Assembly (NCBI GenBank): GCA_965199685.1
Contig: OZ241323.1
Location: 372,001 to 436,000, forward strand
Source: SP5GCR1 sp965199685
Lineage (GTDB): Bacteria; Pseudomonadota; Gammaproteobacteria; Poriferisulfidales; Oxydemutatoraceae
Direction of reading: 5' to 3'
DNA length: 64,000 nucleotides
Made by a program: the position numbers and the translations under genes. Under the pieces are notes generated by a model. That model saw nothing but the letters and a program-made list of their open reading frames with translations, did not search any database and had not been told where the DNA came from. The number at the start of each line of letters is the position of its first letter. Positions within the stretch are counted from its first letter, which is position 1. Shown piece by piece: positions 1 to 12,000 of this stretch.

Positions 1-3000
1 GGTAGAAATGAAATTGGTGGTTTGATAGGCGAAGTTAGTAGCGAAGGTAGGAGTTCAGACCTAGATGTTTCAGGTGGAATAGAAAACAGCTATGCTATCG
101 GTACTGTGACGGGGACTATTGATATCGGCGGTTTGGCCGGTCGCGTACTCGGAGATATTAGCAATAGTCATGCGATGGGCAGAGTAGTAGCAAAAAATCA
201 CTCTAACACATCAAGTGGCAGTGGTGGTTTGGTCGGTCATCTACGCGGTGTCAGAACTTCTATTAACAGTAGCTATGCATTGGGTAGTGTAGATGCCCGA
301 GCTTGTGGACCCAGATGCGGGCAGCACGGTGGATTAATTGGTGTTTTGGGTATCGATATTAAAAGCATCAATAACAACTATGCAGCAGCTTCACTCGAAG
401 GGTCTAGGGTAGCCAAAGGCGGTTTTGCTGGCGAAATCGGACCTTTTGCTAGAATTAGCGATAGCTATTCAATCTCTAAAGTTTCGGGTAGGCCTATTGT
501 GCCGGACCGAGGATTCGTACGAAGAGTCTTCACTACCAATAGTATACAACGCAGTTATTGGGATACCCAGCGTAGCGGACAAAGGCTAGGAGGAAGCGGC
601 GATGTACGTGGCTTTGATTCGCGAACCTTGAAGTCGGCAACACCGAGCACGAATACGCATCCTTATCTCAACTGGAGCACCAATCATTGGGACTTCGGCA
701 ACACCGAGCAATATCCTGCGCTCAAATATCGCGATAACACATGCGATACCAATGCACCGTCTGCGAATTGTGGTGAAGTGCTACCGCGTCAACGCTTAGG
801 TTTGCGAGACTTACAGCTAAGTCAAATTGGTGTAGAGACACAGCCGGAATTATCTCCTACTTTTAGGGGGGCAGTACTAAAAGATGATTTTAATAGTGTG
901 GCAATTGAGAACTACGAGGTGTCGTTGAATAGCCGTACTTCTAGAGTTCGTATTGCCGCAGTTGCGCAGAATCCCGATGGTATGATTACGATAAACGGTT
1001 CGGCGATGTCGGTAGGTTCGGCGAATTACTTTTTGGTTCCTGATTCTTCTGCTATAACGGTGGTGCACATATCAGTATCCGAACCGTATCAGATAACTGG
1101 CAAAGAAAACTTGGATGTAGAATATCGCTTGATTTTTGGTACTTTTCCTGAGGCAAGTGCTATCGCTTATCGCATAGCAGAGGATGAACACAGCGAAGCG
1201 TTAAGCACTTCGGTGCCGATTAGAGAAGGGCATTTCATTACTCTGAATAGCGAACTTTCAGATATTGATGGCGACGATTTAAGTTATGAATGGGTGGTAG
1301 ATGAAGCGCAAGTGCGGCTCATAGATCAAACTGCGCTCAGCGGTACCGTGGCTGATGGTTCAGGAAATGTGGCACTGTCGTTCTATCTGCGAGAAGACTA
1401 CATCTCCGCTAACCAATCTGCCGAGTCGGTGAGCGTATCGTTGATGGTTCGCGACGACGACGATAGAGTTGCTGCAAGAGAACTCTCGTTTGTCGTCACC
1501 AAGCACAATAATGGTGCAATAGACGGCATTAGTACGCCGACGCGGGTAGGTTTCACTTATACTGCCCCGACACTAGGCAGAGTGAAATTGTCGGAAGACC
1601 CCGACGGTGGCGGTAATACGAACAATATCGCTTACCAATGGCAACAACAATCAGATGGTATTTGGTCTAATATCGTCGGTGCGAATGCCCAAAGTTATGA
1701 TGTCGGTGGTGTGATTGCCGATTCCTATAGAGTGATAATAAGCTATAGCGATGGACAAGGTTATCGCAATACCGTTGCATCCGCACCGTTGTCGGCATCA
1801 ACCGAAATAGTGCGAGAGGTTGCGCCCGATTCGGAAAGAGATGGTTTTGACGTCCTGATTTTAGATGCCGATAATTTAATGCCATCTTTTAGTTTGGATG
1901 TGCCACGGTACAGGGTGCCTACCGAAACCAGTCGTGTTAGGGTCACGGCGACTGCAGGAAGCGGAACAATCTTTATAAACGGCACGCCGCTTGCGGAAAA
2001 TGAAAATACTATAAGTGTAGATTTGGATTATGGCGATAACGAGATTAATGCGGAGTGGCAAGGCACAAATAACATTAGTACACAAAGCTATACGGTTTTC
2101 CGTGCCTACGATGTTGCAATACAAGGTTGGAGTGTTGAATGGCAAAGCGAAGGCGGCACTGAGGCCAGAAATTTGGGTGCCGATCTGGATATGCGACCGA
2201 ATATTCCCAACAATATAACCACCATCACGGTGACCGCAAGAGTCAACGAGTTGGTGGATATTGCTATCGCATCCGACGGTAATACGGTCGGCGAGATTAC
2301 CACCTCAACTCAAGTAGGCTTGTTAGTTGCGCGAGCGACGATTAGTGGCTTGGCTTTAGGAGAAAATAGTATCGGGTTCACGGTGACAGCACCAAGCGGG
2401 TCATTTGTAAATAGCGAAATCGCTGAATACTCAGCGGCAGTTTGGCGTAGATACGACGCTAAGCTGAGCAATCTAAGTTTGGTAGGGGTTGAGTTTGATA
2501 GAGTGTTTGACCCTGATGTGACTAGATATGCTACCACCGTCGCCAACGAGCGCAGTGTTGGGCTGATAGAATTTGAACGCAACGAAGGGACAACGGTGAT
2601 CCTAAACGATATGGAGGTGAGCGGCAGTCAGGTTGACACGCCACCTCTGAACATTGGTGATAACACGATAGAGCTGACGGTGCAGGCCCCGCGTGAGAGC
2701 GACACTGTGTATACGCTTGTTGTCACCCGTGACCACAGCTTGGATTTGCAAGACTTGGTATTGACCTATTCGCAAGCATCTACGGCTACACTGGTACCGG
2801 CATTTGCTTCTACGCGGCATATTTATACTGCGGTAGTTCCTACCGAGACCTCGCAGATCAGGGTGACATTCGCAACTGATCTGCAAGTGATGTCCGAGTT
2901 GAGAACAGACATTGCACCGCTTATGACCGACACCAATGAGCTTGCCGATCGGATAGAGAAAACTGTGTCGGTGCCGGTGGACTATGACGAAAACACTATG

Positions 3001-6000
3001 GTAATTGAGACTTCGGCATTGGAGGCAGAGCAGGCTACTACGCTTACGGTTACCCGTCTTAGAAGCACCAATGCCAGACTGCAAGACCTACAAGTGCTGA
3101 ACAGAGACGGTGTCAACTTGCTAAGTGCTTTTGATCCGTCAACACAAAACTATACCGTTGAGATAGACAACCTGGAGAGAACCGTCAGCTTGAGACTGAC
3201 ACCGCAGGATACTAAAATCTCAAGCATCCTATGGAACGATATACCGTTGTCTTTGAGCGGCGTGGAAACGGGTTCGGTTACCCGCGATCGCCCAGCATCC
3301 GAGCCACTTTTTGCCGTAGGTGGAAACGAAATAGAATTGAAAATCATCGCACACGATGGGATCACTTCGCAGACCTATACGCTGATTGTGAATCGATTGC
3401 CGAGTATGAATGTTAGGTTGCAAAGTATTCTCTACACGCTGTCATCCTCTTCGGGAGAAAGACCTCCTCAATCCTTAGGTCTGAGTGATTTTATGCCAGA
3501 TACACTGGAATACACGCTTGCCGGTGTTGAAAACGCAATAGATTGTATTTTGGTGAACCCACGACGCGAGGATGAAGAAGCGACCATCGAAATCGTCAAA
3601 ACTGTCGGCATAGAGAGCGACTCTCTGATTGAATGCCCTGATACGGGATTGAGCTTGGGTGCTGGGCAAAATACGATTGAGATTACCGTCACCGCATCCG
3701 ATGAAACAACGACACGTACCTATACCTTAAACATCAGCCGTGCGTTGAGTTCTGATACCAATTTGAGTGCAGTGCCGCTAATCATCATCGGTACAGACGC
3801 AACCCCGGCGATTGCGGTTGAGGGAAGCGATACCGAATACACTGCGGTAATCGACAGAAGTGTATCCATGTTTGCGGTATCGGCGACGGCAGCACATTCG
3901 AGTGCGACGGTGACGATTAGTATTGGTGATGGCATCGATGCAGTCGGTGGTCGGACTGCAACAAAGACCGACATTCCTATAAGTTTTGCCACCATTGCGA
4001 TGGCACGGCAAGAGATTACTATTACCGTGACTGCGCAAGATGGCAAGACTACCGAAGATTATACGGTGACGGCAATGATTATACTGGGCTCGAATGCGGG
4101 CTTGGCATTGGTGAATGTGTCGCCGGGTTCGGGTAATCTAATGCCGCAAGGCGACCCACCAGTGTATACCGAGACCCTAGCCGAGGATGTTATGAATACG
4201 AACGTGACCGCCGTTGCGGTCGATGAATTCGCAATGGTGACGATTAGCGAGAACAACACTGAGCTTGCGAGTGCTAGGCGGCAGGCGGTGTCAGATATCA
4301 CTCTCGCCGAGACTGGAGATAGTAGGGAGTTGCTGATTAGGGTGACTTCCGAGAACGGCGAGGTGGTTGAAGACTATACTTTAAGCGTTAGCCGTGCAGA
4401 AAGCAGTAACGACTGTTTGGATGCCATAGCAATCCTAGACGCAGATGGCAATCTATTAAGCGATGCCGATACGAATAGAGACATCAACTGTAATGACCGC
4501 ACTCAATCTTTCAACACAACCAATTCGGTGGCACAGGTGTTGCTCCGCCCGACTGCCGAAAACAGCCATGCGGATATCAACGTACGGGTGCCGGGCGACG
4601 ACGCAGGCGAACAAGTTCAAAGCGGTGCGGACAGCACGATGCCTATATCCGTAGCCGAAGGTGGTTCGGCACAGGCCCGTATTAAGGTGACCTCACAAAA
4701 CGGTGCGACGAGCAAGACTTATATTGTGACGATAAACCGTGCCGCAAGTTCGGATGCCGATTTGAGAGATTTGCGTTTGCTGGATATAAACGATGCGAAC
4801 CTACTGCTACCGCGCTTTGATCCTACGAGCAGAACACAGGTCTATAGGTTTAATGTTCCTAATGCGACTACCGGCACTCGTATGGTTGCCGAAGCCCATC
4901 CGCAAGCAGTAATCGGAGTGACCATAGATGGTAGTGTAGAGGAAACTTCGACCGGCACGATTAATCGTCGATTTGATTTGACGGTGCCAGAAGTAGAAAA
5001 GCTAATCCGTATCGTGGTTACTTCGCAAGACCGCAGTACGACCCGAGGTTATACCATAGCCGTGACACGAGACAGAGCGGATCGCAGCAATGCGGACTTG
5101 GCGAGCATCGCGCTATTGCTAGACGACGATACGCCGTTGTTGACATTGACCCAACCCGATGAAGGTACAACCTCTACCTATTCGGCGCGTATCACTGGGA
5201 CAGCCGGTCGTGAAGTCCAGACCATAGAGCAAATCACGGTATCGCCGCGAGCTGCAGACTTGGCTGCGACGATGAGTATAGACGGCGGTGTGGCAGAAGC
5301 TATGCCCGATGCGTCAGTGATGTTGGTTGCTGCGTTGGATACACCGGAAGCACCGATACCTATTAAAGTGATTGCCGAAGACGGAACCACATCTGCGACC
5401 TATAGCTTGCTGATAACCCGAGTAAGCAGTTCGGATGCGAGCTTGTCAAGTGTCGTTGCCGATGTTACTACGCTAATGCCGGGCGGAGATGGAACTTATG
5501 CCACGAGGCTAGACGAGCATACGACGAATACGACCGTGACCGTGAGGACGACACATTCGCAAGCGACGGTGGCAATCACTTTGGACGGAGATACGATCTC
5601 TGCTCAAAACGAGCTCAGCAGACAGGTGTTCATTGCCGATAGTGGTGATTCTAGAACCTTGCAGATCGTGGTGACGGCGCAAGATGGCGAGACAACCGAA
5701 GACTATACTTTGACGGTGACCCGCGACCCAAGTAGTGATGCGAGTTTGTCAAGTGTCGTTGCCGATGTTACTACGCTAATGCCGGGCGGAGATGGAACTT
5801 ATGCCACGAGGCTAGACGAGCATACGACGAATACGACCGTGACCGTGAGGACGACACATTCGCAAGCGACGGTGGCAATCACTTTGGACGGAGATACGAT
5901 CTCTGCTCAAAACGAGCTCAGCAGACAGGTGTTCATTGCCGATAGTGGTGATTCTAGAACCTTGCAGATCGTGGTGACGGCGCAAGATGGCGAGACAACC

Positions 6001-9000
6001 GAAGACTATACTTTGACGGTGACCCGCGACCCAAGTAGTGATGCGAGCTTGTCAAGTGTCGTTGCCGATGTTACTACGCTAATGCCGGGCGGAGATGGAA
6101 CTTATGCCACGAGGCTAGACGAGCATACGACGAATACGACCGTGACCGTGAGGACGACACATTCGCAAGCGACGGTGGCAATCACTTTGGACGGAGATAC
6201 GATCTCTGCTCAAAACGAGCTCAGCAGACAGGTGTTCATTGCCGATAGTGGTGATTCTAGAACCTTGCAGATCGTGGTGACGGCGCAAGATGGCGAGACA
6301 ACCGAAGACTATACTTTGACGGTGACCCGCGACCCAAGTAGTGATGCGAGTTTGTCAAGTGTCGTTGCCGATGTTACTACGCTAATGCCGGGCGGAGATG
6401 GAACTTATGCCACGAGGCTAGACGAGCATACGACGAATACGACCGTGACCGTGAGGACGACACATTCGCAAGCGACGGTGGCAATCACTTTGGACGGAGA
6501 TACGATCTCTGCTCAAAACGAGCTCAGCAGACAGGTGTTCATTGCCGATAGTGGTGATTCTAGAACCTTGCAGATCGTGGTGACGGCGCAAGATGGCGAG
6601 ACAACCGAAGACTATACTTTGACGGTGACCCGCGACCCAAGTAGTGATGCGAGTTTGTCAAGTGTCGTTGCCGATGTTACTACGCTAATGCCGGGCGGAG
6701 ATGGAACTTATGCCACGAGGCTAGACGAGCATACGACGAATACGATCGTGACCGTGAAGACGACACATTCGCAAGCGACGGTGGCAGTCACTTTGGACGG
6801 AGATACGACCTCTGCTCAAAACGAGCTCAGCAGACAGGTGTTCATTGCCGATAGTGGTGATTCTAGAACCTTGCAGATCGTGGTGACGGCGCAAGACGGC
6901 GAGACAACCGAAGACTATACTTTGACGGTGACCCGCGACCCAAGTAGTGATGCGAGCTTGTCAAGTGTCGTTGCCGATGTTACTACGCTAATGCCGGGCG
7001 GAGATGGAACTTATGCCACGAGGCTAGACGAGCATACGACGAATACGACCGTGACCGTGAGGACGACACATTCGCAAGCGACGGTGGCAATCACTTTGGA
7101 CGGAGATACGACCTCTGCTCAAAACGAGCTCAGCAGACGGATTGTCATTGCCGAGACCGGTGCCAGCAAAACCTTGCAGATTAAGGTGACCGCCCAAGAC
7201 GGCAAGACAAGCCAAACCTATACGGTGACAGTGAACCGTGCCCCGAGTACCGATGCGAGTTTGTCAAGTGTCGTTGCCGATGGTACTACGTTAATGCCGG
7301 GCGAAGATGGAACTTATACCGCAACCCTAGACGAGCATACGACGAATACGACCGTGACTGTGACTGCGAGGCACTTGCAAGCGACGGTGGCAATTACGGA
7401 AGGTGACACCTCCGAGAGTAATAGGCACAATGCGAGTAGACGGGTTGTCATAGTCGAGACTGGTGTCAGCAAAACTTTGCAGATTAAGGTGACCGCCCAA
7501 GACGGCAAGACAACCGAAGACTATACTTTGACGGTGACCCGCGACCCAAGTAGTGATGCGAGCTTGTCAAGTGTCGTTGCCGATGGTACTACGTTAATGC
7601 CAAGCGATGATGGAACCTATACCGCAACCCTAGATGAGCATACGACGAATACGATCGTGACCGTGAGGACAACACATTCACAAGCGACGGTGGCAATCAC
7701 TTTGGACAGAGATATGACCTCTACTCAAAACGAGCTCAGCAGACAGGTGGTTATTACTGAGACCGGCACCAGCAAAACCTTGCAGATTAAGGTGACCGCC
7801 CAAGACGGCAAGACGAGCCAAACCTATACGGTGACAGTGAACCGTGCTCCGAGTACCGATGTGGGTTTGGCGAGTGTCACCGCGAGCAATGTTTCTGTAG
7901 TAAATAACAAAGATGGAACTTATACTGCGACCTTAAGCGAGCATATGATGAGTACGACCGTGACTGCGACTGCGAGGCACTCGCAAGCGACGGTGTCAAT
8001 TACGGAAGGTGACACCTCCGAGAGTAATAGGCACAATGTGAGTAGACGAGTTGTCGTTGCCGAGACCGGCACTAGCAAAACCTTGCAGATTAAGGTGACC
8101 GCCCAAGACGGCAAGACGAGCCAAACCTATACGGTGACAGTGAACCGTGCTCCGAGTACCGATGCGAGTTTGGCAAGTGTCGTTGCCGATGGTACTACGT
8201 TAATGCCGAGCGAAGATGGAACCTATACCGCAACCCTAGATGAGCATACGACTAATACGACCGTGACTGTGACTGCGAGGCACTCGCAAGCGACGGTGGC
8301 AATCACTTTGGACAGAGATACGACCTCTACTCAAAACGAGCTCAGCAGACAGGTGGTTATTACTGAGACCGGCACCAGCAGAACCTTGCAGATTAAGGTG
8401 ACCGCCCAAGACGGCAAGACAACCGAAGACTATACTTTGACGGTGACCCGCGACCCAAGTAGTGATGCGAGCTTGTCAAGTGTCGTTGCCGATGGTACTA
8501 CGTTAATGCCAAGCGATGATGGAACCTATACCGCAACCCTAGATGAGCATACGACGAATACGATCGTGACCGTGAGGACGACACATTCACAAGCGACGGT
8601 GGCAATCACTTTGGACAGAGATACGACCTCTACTCAAAACGAGCTCAGCAGACAGGTGGTTATTACTGAGACCGGCACCAGCAAAACCTTGCAGATTAAG
8701 GTGACCGCCCAAGACGGCGAGACAAGCGAAGACTATACTTTGACGGTGACCCGCGACCCAAGTAGTGATGCGAGTTTGTCAAGTGTCGTTGCCGATCGTA
8801 CTACGTTAATGCCGGGCGGAGATGGAACTTATGCCACGAGGCTAGACGAGCATACGACGAATACGACCGTGACCGTGAGGACGACACATTCGCAAGCGAC
8901 GGTGGCAATCACTTTGGACGGAGATACGATCTCTGCTCAAAACGAGCTCAGCAGACGGGTTGTCATTGCCGAGACCGGCACTAGCAAAACCTTGCAAATT

Positions 9001-12000
9001 AAAGTGACCGCCCAAGACGGCAAGACGAGCCAAACCTATACGGTGACAGTGAACCGTGCCCCGAGTACCGATGTGGGTTTGGCGAGTGTCGTTGCCGATG
9101 GTACTACGTTAATGCCAAGCGATGATGGAACCTATACCGCAACCCTAGATGAGCATACGACGAATACGACCGTGACCGTGAGGACAACACATTCACAAGC
9201 GACGGTGGCAATCACTTTGGACAGAGATACGACCTCTACTCAAAACGAGCTCAGCAGACAGGTGGTTATTACTGAGACCGGCACCAGCAAAACCTTGCAG
9301 ATTAAGGTGACCGCCCAAGACGGCAAGACGAGCCAAACCTATACGGTGACAGTGAACCGTGCCCCGAGTACCGATGTGGGTTTGGCGAGTGTCACCGCGA
9401 GCGATGTTTCTGTAGTAAATAATAAAGATGGAACTTATACTGCGACCTTAAGCGAGCATATGATGAGTACGACCGTGACTGCGACTGCGAGGCACTTGCA
9501 AGCGACGGTGTCAATTACGGAAGGTGACACCTCCGAGAGTAATAGGCAGAGTGTGAGTAGACGGGTTGTCGTTGCCGAGACCGGCACTAGCAAAACCTTG
9601 CAGATTAAGGTGACCGCCCAAGACGGCAAGACGAGCCAAACCTATAAGGTGACAGTGAACCGTGCCCCGAGTACCGATGTGGGTTTGGCGAGTGTCACCG
9701 CGAGCGATGTTTCTGTAGTAAATAATAAAGATGGAACCTATACCGCAACCCTAGACGAGCATACGATGAATACGACCGTGACCGTGAGGACAACACATTC
9801 ACAAGCGACGGTGGCAATCACTTTGGACAGAGATACGACCTCTACTCAAAACGAGCTCAGCAGACAGGTGGTTATTACTGAGACCGGCACTAGCAAAACC
9901 TTGCAGATTAAGGTGACCGCCCAAGACGGCAAGACAACCGAAGACTATACTTTGACGGTGACCCGCGACCTGAGTAGTGATGCGAGCTTGTCAAGTGTCG
10001 TTGCCGATCGTACTACGTTAATGCCGGGCGAAGATGGAACTTATACCGCAACCCTAGACGAGCATACGACGAATACGACCGTGACCGTGAGGACAACACA
10101 TTCACAAGCGACGGTGGCAATCACTTTGGACAGAGATACGACCTCTACTCAAAACGAGCTCAGCAGACAGGTGGTTATTACTGAGACCGGCACCAGTAAA
10201 ACCTTGCAGATTAAGGTGACCGCCCAAGACGGCAAGACAACCGAAGACTATACTTTGACGGTGACCCGCGACCTGAATAGTGATGCGAGCTTGTCAAGTG
10301 TCGTTGCCGATGGTACTACGTTAATGCCAAGCGATGATGGAACCTATACCGCAACCCTAGATGAGCATACGACGAATACGACCGTGACCATGAGGACGAC
10401 ACATTCGCAAGCGACGGTGTCAATCACTTTGGACAGAGATACGACCTCTACTCAAAACGAGCTCAGCAGACAGGTGGTTATTACTGAGACCGGCACCAGC
10501 AAAACCTTGCAGATTAAGGTGACCGCCCAAGACGGCAAGACGAGCCAAACCTATACGGTGACAGTGAACCGTGACCCGAGTACCGATGTGGGTTTGGCGA
10601 GTGTCACCGCGAGCAATGTTTCTGTAGTAGATAACAAAGATGGAACTTATACTGCGACCTTAAGCGAGCATATGATGAGTACGACCGTGACTGCGACTGC
10701 GAGGCACTTGCAAGCGACGGTGTCAATTACGGAAGGTGACACCTCCGAGAGTAATAGGCACAATGTGAGTAGACGAGTTGTCGTTGCCGAGACCGGCACT
10801 AGCAAAACCTTGCAGATTAAGGTGACCGCCCAAGACGGCGAGACAACCGAAGACTATACTTTGACGGTGACCCGCGACCCGAGTAGTGATGCGAGCTTGT
10901 CAAGTGTCGTTGCCGATGGTACTACGTTAATGCCAAGCGATGATGGAACCTATACCGCAACCCTAGATGAGCATACGACGAATACGACCGTGACCGTGAG
11001 GACAACACATTCAAAAGCGACGGTGGCAATCACTTTGGACAGAGATACGACCTCTACTCAAAACGAGATCAGTAGACAGGTGGTTATTACTGAGACCGGC
11101 ACCAGCAAAACCTTGCAGATTAAGGTGACCGCCCAAGACGGCAAGACAACCGAAGACTATACTTTGACGGTGACCCGCGACCCAAGTAGTGATGCGAGCT
11201 TGTCAAGTGTCGTTGCCGATGGTACTACGTTAATGCCAAGCGATGATGGAACTTATACCGCAACCCTAGATGAGCATACGACGAATACGACCGTGACCGT
11301 GAGGACAACACATTCACAAGCGACGGTGGCAATCACTTTGGACAGAGATACGACCTCTACTCAAAACGAGCTCAGCAGACAGGTGGTTATTACTGAGACC
11401 GGCACCAGCAAAACCTTGCAGATTAAGGTGACCGCCCAAGACGGCAAGACGAGCCAAACCTATACGGTGACAGTGAACCGTGACCCGAGTACCGATGTGG
11501 GCTTGGCGAGTGTCGCTGCGAGCGATGTTTCTGTAGTAGATAACAAAGATGGAACTTATACTGCGACCTTAAGCGAGCATATGATGGGTACGACCGTGAC
11601 TGCGACTGCGAGGCACTCGCAAGCGACGGTGGCAATCACTTTGGACAGAGATACGACCTCTACTCAAAACGAGCTCAGCAGACAGGTGGTTATTACTGAG
11701 ACTGGCACCAGCAAAACCTTGCAGATTAAGGTGACCGCCCAAGACAGCAAGACGAGCCAAACCTATACGGTGACAGTCATGCGAGCAAGTAGCCGAGATA
11801 TCCGGCTGAGTATGCTTGAGGTGTCGGCGGGTGAATTAATACCGGCATTTGTTTTTGATCCTTTGTCGGAAGAACACCGGCAGACTAGCTACAGCATAGA
11901 ACTACCTAACAACATAGCGAATACGACTATAACGGCGATGACTGCTAACAAACACGCAAGATTGGCTATTCGCGAAGCAAACGAGCTGCCTAGCTCCCTG

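Noticed and set aside
22..24. TTG at 22 as the start of the giant protein
   Set aside because: The frame is open to base 1 and already encodes a GLUG motif before the TTG; the true start is outside the window.
7024..11760. Several minus-strand frames of 60-70 codons in the adhesin repeats
   Set aside because: They recur with the same period as the repeats and are simply the complement of the repeated coding sequence.
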